Below are positions 43,626 through 53,486 of a stretch of 64,000 nucleotides of DNA, piece by piece. The notes below the pieces were generated by a model. That model saw nothing but the letters and a program-made list of their open reading frames with translations. It did not search any database and had not been told where the DNA came from. Position 1 is the stretch's first letter. Every line of letters begins with the position of its first letter. The position numbers and the translations under genes are program-made. This stretch comes from DALYLB01 sp033763135 (GTDB lineage: Bacteria > Acidobacteriota > Blastocatellia > RBC074). The stretch is from assembly GCA_033763135.1 (NCBI GenBank), contig JANRKY010000325.1:1-64000 (forward strand), read 5' to 3'.

Positions 43626-45107
43626 ATGCCCATGACGGCAAACGTGATTGCAAGAAGGATCTGCAAGGGGTTGTTTCTGGCGGCGGCGCTGGCGTTTTGC
43701 GTGCGCGGCGTGCTGGAGCCCGATCAGGCGGGGGGAATCGGGAAGACGGCGGCGGCGCGGAAGCCGAATGTCGTGCTGATCATGGGCGACGACCTGGGGA
43801 TCTGCGATGTGGGGCTGTACGGGTGCAGGGACATTCCGACGCCGAACATCGATTCGATCGCGGCCCGCGGGGTGAAGTTCACGAACGGGTATGTCAGCGC
43901 GCCGGTCTGCAGTCCATCGCGCGCGGGGTTGATTACGGGGCGGTATCAGCACCGGTTCGGGTTCGAGTTCAATGCCGGTCCGCTGCAGCGGGCGGTGAAC
44001 GACAAGGAGATGGGGCTGCCGACAACGGAGATCACGCTGCCGCAGGTGCTGAAGAAGGCGGGCTACGCGACCGGGATGGTCGGAAAATGGCATCTCGGGA
44101 TGCAGGGAAAGTTTCATCCCGTGCAGCGCGGGTTCGATGAGTATTACGGGTTTCTGTTCGGCGCGAACAATTATTTCGATCCCCGGGGGGCGAACGCGGT
44201 CACGGCGGAGGCGGGGGGCAGCGAAGGGAATCAGGCCTGGCCGCGCAACCCGCTCAACCCCATTTATCGCAATCAATCGCCGATCGAGGAGAGCGAGTAT
44301 CTGACCGAGGCCTTTGCGCGCGAGGCTGTGGCCTATATCGATCGCCACAAGAGCGAGCCGTTCTTTCTGTACGCGCCCTTCAACGCGCCGCATACGCCCC
44401 TGCAGGCGACGCGGAAGTACGTCGATCGGTTTCCGCAGATCAAGGACAAGCGGCGGCAGGTCTATGCCGCGATGGTCAGCGCGCTGGACGATGCGGTCGG
44501 CGCGATCCTGAAGAAACTGCGGGACAGCGGTCTCGAAAAGGACACGATGGTCGTCTTTCTCAGCGACAACGGCTGCGCGACCTACACGCAGGCCTGCACG
44601 AACGATCCGCTGCGATACGGAAAGCTGACCCATTTCGAGGGCGGCTTCCGCGTGCCGTTCACGCTGCAGTATCCGGCCTGGATCAAGGGCGGGATGACCT
44701 ACGACAAGCCGATCAGTTCGCTGGACCTGTTTCCGACGCTGACGGCGCTGGCGGGCGGCGCGATGCCCAGGGACCGGACCTACGATGGCGTCGATCTGCT
44801 TCCGTTTCTGACGGGCAGGAACAAGCGCGCGCCGCACGAGGTGCTGTGCTGGCGCAACGGGGAGAACGCCGGCGTGCGCAAGGGCGCCTGGAAGCTGTTC
44901 AAGGGCGGCGACAGATACATGCTCTTCGATCTGGCGAAGGACCCGGGCGAACAGCGGAATGTCGCCGACGCGAACCCGCAGGTCGTGGAGGACCTCAGGA
45001 AGGAACTGCAGAAGTGGGAAGGGCAGATGAAGCAGCCGCTGTGGCCCTGCCGGCCGGCGGCCGGAGCGTGGGAGGTGGACGGCTTCAAGCTGAACATCTG
45101 CATTTAG
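43626..45107 (+). CDS. Arylsulfatase-type sulfatase
   Basis: A 493-residue secreted sulfatase. After an N-terminal hydrophobic segment the core starts KPNVVLIMGDDLGICD (metal ligands Asp55-Asp56). The formylglycine motif is Cys95-Ser-Pro-Ser-Arg99 in APVCSPSRAGLITGRYQHR. Further ligand motifs are MVGKWHLGMQ, APFNAPHTPLQ and VVFLSDNGC, with KLTHFEGGFRVPFTL after them. Conversion of Cys95 to formylglycine needs a maturase not found in this window. GGAGG lies before the ATG. It is under a divergent control region with a TetR-type operator. Confidence 0.92.
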   Translation: MPMTANVIARRICKGLFLAAALAFCVRGVLEPDQAGGIGKTAAARKPNVVLIMGDDLGICDVGLYGCRDIPTPNIDSIAARGVKFTNGYVSAPVCSPSRAGLITGRYQHRFGFEFNAGPLQRAVNDKEMGLPTTEITLPQVLKKAGYATGMVGKWHLGMQGKFHPVQRGFDEYYGFLFGANNYFDPRGANAVTAEAGGSEGNQAWPRNPLNPIYRNQSPIEESEYLTEAFAREAVAYIDRHKSEPFFLYAPFNAPHTPLQATRKYVDRFPQIKDKRRQVYAAMVSALDDAVGAILKKLRDSGLEKDTMVVFLSDNGCATYTQACTNDPLRYGKLTHFEGGFRVPFTLQYPAWIKGGMTYDKPISSLDLFPTLTALAGGAMPRDRTYDGVDLLPFLTGRNKRAPHEVLCWRNGENAGVRKGAWKLFKGGDRYMLFDLAKDPGEQRNVADANPQVVEDLRKELQKWEGQMKQPLWPCRPAAGAWEVDGFKLNICI

Positions 45108-45153
45108 CGAGCGTCCTGCGGATCGTCCGGCGGGATCCGAAAGCAATGAAAGA

Positions 45154-45230
45154 CTGATCCACAAAGGCGCACGAAGAGACACGAAGGGAAGGCTCTTCTT
45201 CGTGCCTCTTCGTGCGGCTTCGTGGATCAG
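45154..45230. repeat. ACGAAG-type hairpin repeat, copy 4
   Basis: CTGATCCAC, then CACGAAGAGACACGAAG, faces CTTCTTCGTGCCTCTTCGTG and GGCTTCGTGGATCAG. Immediately after it comes TTTCCCGAGGAGG, nearly identical to the sequence after copy 1, supplying the ribosome-binding site of the esterase gene at 45249. Confidence 0.87.
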
Positions 45231-45248
45231 TTTCCCGAGGAGGCGGCG

Positions 45249-46847
45249 ATGAAGAATGTGTTTCGCGGAGGTCTGTTCGGCCTGCTTCTGCTGCAGGCGC
45301 TCTCGGCGGCGGGCTGGGCGCAGCAGGCGACGGCGGCGCAGCAGGCGCTGTTGATCTCGCAGAATCGTCTGGACATCGAGACCTGCGCGGTGCGTTATCG
45401 CACGATCCGGAACATCGTCGACCCGCAGGGGGAGCTGGCGAAAGAGCTGGACCAGCTTGCGTTGGAGTTCACGCGCGCGCAGGCGGCGGGGCAGACGTCG
45501 GAGGCGCGTCGTCTGATCGCCAGGGGGATCACGCGGATGGGCGGGCAGCCGTGGACGCCGCGCGAAGAGTTCATTCATTCGCTGGTTCTGCGCGCGGACA
45601 CCCGCGTGCTCGATCCGGCGCAGCCGATCGTGGCGCGGCTCGGCCAGGCCTATCCGGCGGCGTACGCGCCCGCCAACCCATTCACGCTGCGCGTCGCGCT
45701 GCACGCGATCGATCGTTCGATGCAGCGGCTGTTGCAGCCCGGGGCGGAGGTGAAAGCGCTGGGCCGGTACGACGCGCTCAATCGCGACTGGCTGGACGCG
45801 CCTTTCGGGGTGATCGCCGATCTGAATGGGGTGAACGCGGGCGCCTATCTGCTGGTCGTCGAGGTGTGGGAAGGGGAGCAGCTCTTTCACAAGGTCTGGT
45901 CGGCGGTGCAGGTCGTGCCCGGGCTGCTCGCGCAGCGCGCGGAGATCGAACGCCGGCTCAAGAGCGTGCAGGCGCGGGAAACCTCCCGGCTGGCCGTCCG
46001 CTATCCGTTCGAGCTTGTGGACAAGATCAATCTGGGATGGATGGAAGCGGGGACGTACAACTTCCCCGGCGAAATCGAGCAGGCGCGGCAGATGCTCGCC
46101 CAGCTCGAAGCGGGCCGGGACCCGCTCCATCGCGCGGTCGGCAGCACGAAACGCCATTATCTTCTGAAGGAGGCGAATGAGGTGTTGCCGGTTCGCCTGT
46201 ATGTGCCGAAGGGCTACGATGCGGGGCGCAAGTGGCCGCTGATCGTCGCGCTGCACGGGCTGGGCGGAACGGAAGAGACGATGTTGCGCCGCGATGACGG
46301 GCTGCTGGCGAAGATGGCCGAGGAGCGGGGCTATCTCGTGGTGGCTCCCCTCGGATATCGCGTCAATGGCGGGTATGGACAGGGGGCCGATCGGATCGTG
46401 GATCCCGCGCGCCGGCGCGTCGTCGCGTTGAGCGAGCAGGACGTGCTCGCGGCGCTGGCGCTCGTTCGCGAGGAGTATCGGATCGACGACGACCGCGTAT
46501 ATCTGATGGGCCACTCGATGGGAGGCAACGGCTCGTGGTTTCTGGGCGCGAAATACGCGTCGCAGTGGGCCGCCATCGCCCCCATTGCGGCCGGAGGCGC
46601 CATGCCGCAGACGATCGACATCGCGGCGCTGCGCCAGACGCCGGTCTTCGTCAGTCACGGCGCGAAGGATATGACGGCGCCGGTCGCGCGATCGCGCACG
46701 ATGGCCGCCCGGCTGAAGGAGCTCGGCTATCCGCATCAATATTTCGAGCTCGCCGAGGGGACGCACGAGTCCATCGTCGTAGCGGCGCTGCCGCAGATTT
46801 TCGATTTCTTCGACAAGCATTCACGCCGCAGTTCTGCAGCGAAATAA
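45249..46847 (+). CDS. Secreted feruloyl-esterase/PHB-depolymerase-like hydrolase
   Basis: A 532-residue protein with a signal peptide cut after GWAQQ. The first 300 residues are a helical and beta-rich domain without recognised family. The C-terminal 230 residues are an alpha/beta hydrolase: LIVALHGLGGTEETM (oxyanion region), nucleophile Ser423 in LMGHSMGGNGSW, acid region VFVSHGAKDMTAPVA and His in ELAEGTHESIV. Polysaccharide-ester or polyester cleavage fits. It lies between the sulfatase and a TonB receptor, suggesting extracellular processing of a sulfated or esterified polymer. Confidence 0.85.
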   Translation: MKNVFRGGLFGLLLLQALSAAGWAQQATAAQQALLISQNRLDIETCAVRYRTIRNIVDPQGELAKELDQLALEFTRAQAAGQTSEARRLIARGITRMGGQPWTPREEFIHSLVLRADTRVLDPAQPIVARLGQAYPAAYAPANPFTLRVALHAIDRSMQRLLQPGAEVKALGRYDALNRDWLDAPFGVIADLNGVNAGAYLLVVEVWEGEQLFHKVWSAVQVVPGLLAQRAEIERRLKSVQARETSRLAVRYPFELVDKINLGWMEAGTYNFPGEIEQARQMLAQLEAGRDPLHRAVGSTKRHYLLKEANEVLPVRLYVPKGYDAGRKWPLIVALHGLGGTEETMLRRDDGLLAKMAEERGYLVVAPLGYRVNGGYGQGADRIVDPARRRVVALSEQDVLAALALVREEYRIDDDRVYLMGHSMGGNGSWFLGAKYASQWAAIAPIAAGGAMPQTIDIAALRQTPVFVSHGAKDMTAPVARSRTMAARLKELGYPHQYFELAEGTHESIVVAALPQIFDFFDKHSRRSSAAK

Positions 46848-46892
46848 CCAACGAGCTTCATTGCGAATCGACCTGTCCATGAAGGAGCACCT

Positions 46893-49800
46893 ATGCGAAA
46901 AATCCTTTTTTCGGCCATTTCGAGTCTGTTGCTGGCGCTGGTCTGCCTGTCGGCGACGGCGCGCGCGCAAACCGCGACCGCGACCTTGAAGGGAGTGGTC
47001 ACCGACAACAGCGGCGCGGTGGCGCCCGGGGCCGCCGTGACGTTGACGCAGGCAAGCACGGGAGCGAAGCGCACCTTCAGCGTGGATTCGTCCGGGCAAT
47101 TTACGTTCACGTTCGTCGAGCCGGGAGGATACCGGCTCGAAGTCCAGAGCCAGGGATTCAAGCGGTTCGTGCAGGACGGGATCCGGCTCGAAGTCGGCCA
47201 GCTGGCGGAGCTCAATGTTTCGCTGCAGCCGGGCGAGATCAGCGAGAGCGTCAACATCACGGCCGATCAGACGGCCCTGCAGCTCGACACGGGCTCGGGG
47301 TCGCTCGGCGGCGTGATCGAGCGAAGCCAGGTGGATGCGCTGCCGCTGAATGGGCGAAATGTGCTGCAACTGGCGCAGCTCGAACCCGGCGTGAACTCTT
47401 CGCCCGGCTCGCGGCGCGCCAATCCCGGCCTCGGCGCGGTGGGCGAGATTTCGATCAACGGCGGGCGGTCGCTGACCAATGAGATCGTCATCGACGGAAT
47501 CAGCGTCACGCAGAAGGCCGACAACCTGTCGGCCTTGAAACCCTCGCCTGACGCGGTGCAGGAGTTTCGCATCGTCACCAACTCGTTTTCCGCGGAATAC
47601 GGGCGCACGGGCGGCGGCGCGCTCAATTTCTCGATTCGCAGCGGCGGCGCGAAGTTCCGCGGGACGCTCTGGGAGTACCTGCGCAACGACGCGCTCGATG
47701 CCCGGACCTTCTTCGCCAATGCGACCGGGTCGCGAAAGGAGAAGTTCCGCTTCAATCAGTTCGGCGGGAATTTCAGCGGACCGGTCTATGCGCCGCGGTT
47801 CGGTTCGGGCGGCCCCGGCGCGAGCAGACTGGAGAAGATGTTCTTCTTCTTCAACTACGAGGGGCTGCGCACCTCGACATCCACGCTGCGCCAGAATACG
47901 GTGCCCACGGCGAAGATGCGCACGGGCGATTTCTCGGAGTTGCTGGGCGCGACGATCCCGAATGTGACCGTGCGCGACACGAACGGCACGCTGATTCCGG
48001 CGCGACAGGGGATGATCTATGTGCCGGGCGCGCTGGCGCCGGCCGGGCAGCCGGGAGCGGGCTCGCGCATCGCCTTCGCCAACAACATCATTCCCGAAGC
48101 GCGCCTGAATCCGGTGGGAAAGAACGCGGTCGGCTATTATCCGCTGCCGAACCGGAGCGGGCTGGTGCAGAATTACGTCGTCAATTCGCCCGCCGTTTCG
48201 GCCGACAATCAATATACGTTCCGTCTCGATTACAACCTTTCGCCCGCCCATAACCTGTATGGGCGAATCATCAAGGAGCGCAACAGCGGAACGAATCAGG
48301 GGACGCTTCCCGGCACGATCGTTTCGGTGCAGAACGCGGCGATCAACCGGCAGGGGCCCGGCACGCTGGTGCTGGATTATGTCTGGACGGTTTCGCCGCG
48401 CGTCGTCGTGCACGCGAATGCGGGCGCGACGCGCTTCGATACGCGGAGCACGACCTTTTCGCTGGGATTCAACCCGACGACGCTGGGATTTCCGGCCTAT
48501 CTGGCGAATGCCTCGGACGATTCGCGTGTCTTTCCGACCCTTGCACCGGTCGGATATTCGCAGATGGGGCCGAATCTGGGGAACACGTTCATCATCAACT
48601 CGCAGGATACGTTCAGCCTGAATCAGGACCTGAGCCTGCTGCTGGGCGCGCACACCATCAAGGTCGGCGCGAACCAGCGCCACTTCCGGATCTACAATTA
48701 CCGCACATCGGACCCGGCGGGGAACTTCGCGTTCTCGCGGGCGTTCACCGCGCGGACGACGGCGGAAACGACGTCGGGGGACGCGATCGCTTCGATGCTG
48801 CTGGGGAATCCGTCGAGCGGGCGGCTGGGGATCGCGCCGCAGCCGGCCGTGGGCAGCAGCTATCTGGCGTTCTTCGCGCAGGACGACTGGCAGGTGACGC
48901 GGCGGTTGACGCTGAATCTGGGGTTGCGGTACGAGATCGATTTTCCGAACACGGAGCGGTTCAACCGGTTGACCAATTTCGATCTGAATGCGCAGTTTCC
49001 GATCCCGAGCCTGAGCGTCGCCTTTCCGGCGGCGACCGGGCTGGGCACGCGGACGATCCCGCTGCGGGGCGTGGTGACGCCGGTCGGGCGGGGCGGCGTC
49101 GAGAATCGAGAGCAGTCCGATCGCGATCTGAACAACATTGCGCCGCGCATCGGGCTGGCCTTCAAGATCGACGACAAGACGGTGCTGCGCGCAGGCGGCG
49201 GCATCTTCTATTCGTCATTGTCCGGCGGCGGGTTGAGCAACGCCTCCTATGCGATCGGCGATCTGGTCGAGACGGGATTCGTCGCTTCGCTGGACGGCGG
49301 GGTGACGCCCAACCCGGGCGCGAATCTGAGCAATCCGTTTCCGAACGGCATCGTGCAGCCGACGAGCCGCTACGAAGGGCCGCTGACAGGCTATGGACAG
49401 AACCTCCCGGTGCGCCTGCGCGCCCTGCGGATGCCGATGGCGCCGCAATGGAATCTGAACCTGCAGCGCGACCTGCCCGGCAGGGTGATCGCGCAGGTGA
49501 CGTATGCGGGCAGCGCGGGCATCGGCCTGTTCACGCCGCGCACGGACCTGAACACGTTGTCGCCCGAAGCGCTGGCGCTGGGCGAGACGGTGCTGAATAC
49601 GCGGGTTCCCAATCCGTTTCTCGCGCTGCCTGTCGGCCAGCGTCCGCCGACAACGGCCACACTGAACACGGCGACGCTGACGGTTGCGCAACTGCTGCGC
49701 CCCTACCCGCAATTCGGCTTGGTGCAGTCGTATGCCGCAAACGAAGCGCACTCGACATATCACTCGCTGCAATTGAAGGCTTCGCGGCGCTTCAACGACG

Positions 49801-50492
49801 GGTTGAGCTTCACCGTCGGGTATGTGTTCGCGAGACAGATCGACGACGTGTCGTCGCTGCAGGGAAATTTCTCGATTCAATCGCCGATCTATCAGGACTA
49901 TTACAATCGCCGCGCGAACAAGTCGCTCTCGACCTTCGATGTGCGTCATCGGCTGACGGCGAACGTGCTCTGGCAACTGCCGTTCGGCGAGCGGGGGCGC
50001 TGGCTGAAGAATGGCTTGGCGAGCCGGATTCTCGGCGGCTTTGCGCTCAACGCGCTGATGCAGGCGCAGGGCGGGCTGCCGCTCGCGGTCATCGCCGCGA
50101 ACCCGACGGTGCAGGCCGGCCTCTCCTTCGTTCAATTGCGGCCGAATCTGATCGGCGATCCGCGGGGAACCGGGACGACGAAGGCGGAGCAGATTCTCGC
50201 CTGGTTCAACCCGGCGGCGTTTCAGCAGCCCGCGACGTATAAGTTCGGCAATGCGCCGCGCACGCTGTCGAACGTGCGCGCGCCGGGCTATTTTTCGACG
50301 AATCTCTCGCTCTCGCGCGATTTCAGGATCGCGGAATCGATCAAGGTGCAATTCCGCGCCGAGGGCTTCAATATCTTCAATCGCGCGAATTTCTCCTATC
50401 CGGTCTCGACGCTCGGGGCGGCGGGCTTCGGGCGGATCAATGCCACCGAGGACGCGCGGCAGATGCAGTTCGCGCTGCGGGTCTATTTTTAG
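46893..50492 (+). CDS. TonB-dependent receptor with carboxypeptidase-regulatory-like domain (Oar-like)
   Basis: A 1199-residue outer-membrane protein: signal peptide (cut near ATARAQT), regulatory-like sandwich (ATLKGVVTDNSGAVAPGAAV), plug with DALPLNGRNVLQLAQ and ISINGGRSLTNEIVIDG, and a long barrel ending QFALRVYF, with the aromatic terminus for BAM. It is longer than the paralogue at 9069 and is followed, after 68 bases, by an MFS gene, repeating the receptor-MFS order seen at 9-13 kb. GAAGGAGCACCT precedes the ATG. Confidence 0.9.
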   Translation: MRKILFSAISSLLLALVCLSATARAQTATATLKGVVTDNSGAVAPGAAVTLTQASTGAKRTFSVDSSGQFTFTFVEPGGYRLEVQSQGFKRFVQDGIRLEVGQLAELNVSLQPGEISESVNITADQTALQLDTGSGSLGGVIERSQVDALPLNGRNVLQLAQLEPGVNSSPGSRRANPGLGAVGEISINGGRSLTNEIVIDGISVTQKADNLSALKPSPDAVQEFRIVTNSFSAEYGRTGGGALNFSIRSGGAKFRGTLWEYLRNDALDARTFFANATGSRKEKFRFNQFGGNFSGPVYAPRFGSGGPGASRLEKMFFFFNYEGLRTSTSTLRQNTVPTAKMRTGDFSELLGATIPNVTVRDTNGTLIPARQGMIYVPGALAPAGQPGAGSRIAFANNIIPEARLNPVGKNAVGYYPLPNRSGLVQNYVVNSPAVSADNQYTFRLDYNLSPAHNLYGRIIKERNSGTNQGTLPGTIVSVQNAAINRQGPGTLVLDYVWTVSPRVVVHANAGATRFDTRSTTFSLGFNPTTLGFPAYLANASDDSRVFPTLAPVGYSQMGPNLGNTFIINSQDTFSLNQDLSLLLGAHTIKVGANQRHFRIYNYRTSDPAGNFAFSRAFTARTTAETTSGDAIASMLLGNPSSGRLGIAPQPAVGSSYLAFFAQDDWQVTRRLTLNLGLRYEIDFPNTERFNRLTNFDLNAQFPIPSLSVAFPAATGLGTRTIPLRGVVTPVGRGGVENREQSDRDLNNIAPRIGLAFKIDDKTVLRAGGGIFYSSLSGGGLSNASYAIGDLVETGFVASLDGGVTPNPGANLSNPFPNGIVQPTSRYEGPLTGYGQNLPVRLRALRMPMAPQWNLNLQRDLPGRVIAQVTYAGSAGIGLFTPRTDLNTLSPEALALGETVLNTRVPNPFLALPVGQRPPTTATLNTATLTVAQLLRPYPQFGLVQSYAANEAHSTYHSLQLKASRRFNDGLSFTVGYVFARQIDDVSSLQGNFSIQSPIYQDYYNRRANKSLSTFDVRHRLTANVLWQLPFGERGRWLKNGLASRILGGFALNALMQAQGGLPLAVIAANPTVQAGLSFVQLRPNLIGDPRGTGTTKAEQILAWFNPAAFQQPATYKFGNAPRTLSNVRAPGYFSTNLSLSRDFRIAESIKVQFRAEGFNIFNRANFSYPVSTLGAAGFGRINATEDARQMQFALRVYF

Positions 50493-50560
50493 TCATTCGC
50501 GGCGAAGCGGGCGGCGGCAGGCCGCTCGCTTCGACCCCACGTCGGAACAAGGCCCCGGCC

Positions 50561-51850
50561 ATGGATCATCACTATTCCGCCCGCAAGGCGTATGGGCTGT
50601 TGTTCTTTCTGACATTGCTCAACGTCATCAATTTCGTAGACCGGCAGTTGATCGTCTATCTCGCGCCGCTGTTGCGGGCGGAGCTGGGCTTATCGCTGGC
50701 GAAGATTGCGCTGCTGTATGGCTACATCTTTCTGGCGTTTTACACCTTGATGGGGATGGTGCTGGGCAATGCGGCGGATCGCATGAATCGTCCGCGGCTG
50801 ATGGCGGGCGGATTGGCGCTCTGGAGCGCGCTGACGGCGGCATCGGGCGCGGCGCCGAATTTGCTGCATCTCCCGCTGGCGCGCTTGTTGGTGGGGGTGG
50901 GAGAAGCGACACTGACGCCGGCAGCGGTTTCGCTGCTGGGAGATGTCTTTCCGCCCAGGAAGCGGGCGTTCGCCTCGGGGTTTTATTATGCCGGCGTGCC
51001 GCTCGGTTCTGGGGTGAGCATGCTGATCGCGGGCTGGATCGCGCCGCGCTATGGCTGGCGGGCCTGTTTTTACGTGCTGGGCGCTCTCGGTCTGCTGCTC
51101 GTGCCGCTGGTGCTGCTGATTCGCAATCCGGTGCGGGGACAGGCCGAAGCCGTCGAGCGGGCCGATGCGGCCCCCGCCGGGAAGTCCGCGGAGCTGGGCA
51201 CCGGCGACATCTATCGAGAGCTTTTTCAGGTCCTGCGTCGGGCGCCGGCGCTGCCGCTGGCGATCCTGTCGGGAGTGATCATCAACTTCGCGTTGTGCGC
51301 GGCCAGCATGGTGCTGACGTGGCTCAACACGGAGCGCGGGTTTACCTATCGGGAGGCGGCCTTCATCAATGGCGGCATCTTTACGGTCGCCGGGATGCTG
51401 GGGACCCTGCTCGGCGGGTATGTCAGCGACTGGTTTCATCGCCGATGGATCGGCGGCAGAATGTGGTTTCTCGTGGTCAAGGGGCTGGCGTTCATCCCCT
51501 TTACGCTGGCGTTTTATACCTTGTCCACGGATGCGCCGTATCATCTGTTCTATGTCTGCTGGTTCATGTCCAGCCTGGGCAGCACGACGTGGTACGGGCC
51601 GGTCTTTGCGACGGTCCAGGATCTGACGCCCGCGCGCATACGCTCGACGGCGGTGGCGTTTCTGCTGCTCGCGCTGAATCTGCTGGGGACGGGGCTGGGA
51701 CCGCTGGTGTCGGGCGCGATCGGCGATCGCGTGAGTTTGTGGCGCGGGCTGCTGATCTGCGCCTGCGTTGGAATGACGGCGGTCATTCCGGCGTTTCTTG
51801 CGGCGCGTCGCTACGGCGCGGACCTGGCGCGGTCGCAGGCTGTGCGATAA
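50561..51850 (+). CDS. MFS transporter (spinster-like)
   Basis: A 429-residue membrane protein with 12 likely helices. It starts AYGLLFFLTLLNVINFVDRQL, with the spinster-like FVDRQ motif in helix 1. The loop 2-3 motif GNAADRMNRPRLM and the VGVGEATLTPAAVSLLGDVF block in helices 4-5 follow. Spinster-like bacterial members move aromatic acids, sugars or lipids. The neighbouring acyl-CoA ligase suggests a carboxylic-acid substrate. Confidence 0.87.
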   Translation: MDHHYSARKAYGLLFFLTLLNVINFVDRQLIVYLAPLLRAELGLSLAKIALLYGYIFLAFYTLMGMVLGNAADRMNRPRLMAGGLALWSALTAASGAAPNLLHLPLARLLVGVGEATLTPAAVSLLGDVFPPRKRAFASGFYYAGVPLGSGVSMLIAGWIAPRYGWRACFYVLGALGLLLVPLVLLIRNPVRGQAEAVERADAAPAGKSAELGTGDIYRELFQVLRRAPALPLAILSGVIINFALCAASMVLTWLNTERGFTYREAAFINGGIFTVAGMLGTLLGGYVSDWFHRRWIGGRMWFLVVKGLAFIPFTLAFYTLSTDAPYHLFYVCWFMSSLGSTTWYGPVFATVQDLTPARIRSTAVAFLLLALNLLGTGLGPLVSGAIGDRVSLWRGLLICACVGMTAVIPAFLAARRYGADLARSQAVR

Positions 51851-51894
51851 TCAAGCGCAATCGTCCCTATTTTTCCGATCGGAGAAGACCCCGA

Positions 51895-53418
51895 ATGAAT
51901 GCCGTCCATCTGACGCTCGACAATCTGGACCGTTTTGGCGAATACGTCTCGATCTGGTTTGAGGATCGAAGCTACACGAATTTCGAGCGGTACGATTACG
52001 CCTGCCGGCTGGCGGCGGTGCTGCGGGAACACGGCGTGGCGGCCGGGGATCGCATCGTCGTGATGATGTTGAATTCGCCGGAGGTGACGGCGGCGTTCGC
52101 GGCCATCTGGAAGATCGGCGCGGTGATCATCCCGGTCACGCCGATGTGGACGGCGCGCGAAGCCCGGTATGTGCTGGAAAATTCGGGCGCGCGATTCGTC
52201 ATCACGTCTCCCGAACTGGCCGACCGGTTGACGGAAGCGAGCGCGGGGCTGCCGGCGTTTCGCGCCGTGCTGACGCTCGGGGCCGCGACGCCGGCGGGCG
52301 CGATCGACATTGCGCCGGCGATCGAGGCCGCGCCGCGCTTTGACGCCGTGATCGACCGTGCGCCGGACGATCTGGCGCTGCTGCTCTACACCTCGGGCAC
52401 GACGGGCAATCCCAAGGGCGTCATGCTGAGCCACGACAATCTCCTGTTCATCGCGGATTCGGTCTATCAGCTCAACGCGGGGCTCGGCCAGGTGCGCGGG
52501 ATGCAGGTGCTGCCGCTCAGTCACATCTACGGCGTGCTGATGATGAACCTCGGTGCGCGCATGGGGTCATCCGGCCGCATTCTCCGCCATTTCGATGCGC
52601 GTCAGGTGCTGCAGACGATCGAGGAGCTGCGCGTGCAGCGTCTCTCGCTGGTGCCGACGATGCTGACGCTGCTGATCAATCAATACAATATCGACGACCG
52701 GCGATACGACGTCTCTTCGCTGGAAGCCGTCGGTTCGGGCGGGGCGCCGCTGGCCGAGGCGACGCGGCTGGAGTTCGAACGGCTGTTTCAGTGCACCGTC
52801 AAGCAGGGCTATGGCCTGTCGGAATCGTCGGGGGCGCTGACCGGCTATCGTCCGGACGAGGCCTATCGGCACGGTTCGGTCGGCCGGCCGCTGCCGGGCG
52901 TGGAGATGTGCGTGATGGACGATGCGCGGAACATTCTGCCGCCCGGCCAGACTGGCGAATTGTGCTCGCGCGGCAGGCAGGTGATGCAGGGCTATTACAG
53001 CAATCCCGCCGCGACGCGCGACACGATCATCGAGGGCTGGCTGCACACGGGCGATGTCGGCTGCCTCGACGCGGACGGATATGTGTACATCACCGATCGC
53101 AAGAAGGACCTGATCATCAAGGGCGGCGAAAACATCTCGCCGACCGAGATCGAAGAGAGCATCTACGCGCATCCCGCGATTGCCGAAGCCGCCGTCATCG
53201 GCGTGCCCGATCCGGTGTATGGAGAGAATCTCGTGGCGGCGGTCGCGCTCAAACCGGGCGCGCAGCTGACGACGGAAGAGCTGCTCGCGCATCTCGAACA
53301 GCGCCTCACCCGGTTCAAGCTGCCGGCCTCGTTCGTCTGGCTCGACGCGCTGCCGAAAGGCTCGACCGGCAAGATTTTGAAACGCGCGCTGCGGGAGCGG
53401 TTGCAGCGCGAGCAATAG
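51895..53418 (+). CDS. Long-chain-type acyl-CoA ligase (AMP-binding)
   Basis: A 507-residue adenylate-forming enzyme. The P-loop motif LLYTSGTTGNPKGVML, the A5-like region QGYGLSESSGALTGY, the A7-A8 block WLHTGDVGCLDADGY and ITDRKKDLIIKGGENISP, and the catalytic Lys in KGSTGKILKRAL are all present. It activates a carboxylic acid to its CoA ester. Flanked by an MFS transporter and a TetR regulator, it suggests an inducible acid-degradation unit. The start at 51895 was chosen at the conserved N-terminal MNAVHLTLDN; the frame extends upstream across the MFS gene without meaning. Confidence 0.9.
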   Translation: MNAVHLTLDNLDRFGEYVSIWFEDRSYTNFERYDYACRLAAVLREHGVAAGDRIVVMMLNSPEVTAAFAAIWKIGAVIIPVTPMWTAREARYVLENSGARFVITSPELADRLTEASAGLPAFRAVLTLGAATPAGAIDIAPAIEAAPRFDAVIDRAPDDLALLLYTSGTTGNPKGVMLSHDNLLFIADSVYQLNAGLGQVRGMQVLPLSHIYGVLMMNLGARMGSSGRILRHFDARQVLQTIEELRVQRLSLVPTMLTLLINQYNIDDRRYDVSSLEAVGSGGAPLAEATRLEFERLFQCTVKQGYGLSESSGALTGYRPDEAYRHGSVGRPLPGVEMCVMDDARNILPPGQTGELCSRGRQVMQGYYSNPAATRDTIIEGWLHTGDVGCLDADGYVYITDRKKDLIIKGGENISPTEIEESIYAHPAIAEAAVIGVPDPVYGENLVAAVALKPGAQLTTEELLAHLEQRLTRFKLPASFVWLDALPKGSTGKILKRALRERLQREQ

Positions 53419-53486
53419 CCTTCATACTTTCCCGGAGGGAGACGCGGCCGGCGTTCGGCGGGCCGCAGGCAGAAAAGACAAACCCG

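Noticed and set aside
43539..46820. Very long open frame antisense to the sulfatase and esterase genes
   Set aside because: It is Arg/His/Pro-rich without domains and lies opposite two clear enzymes; high GC content keeps such frames open.
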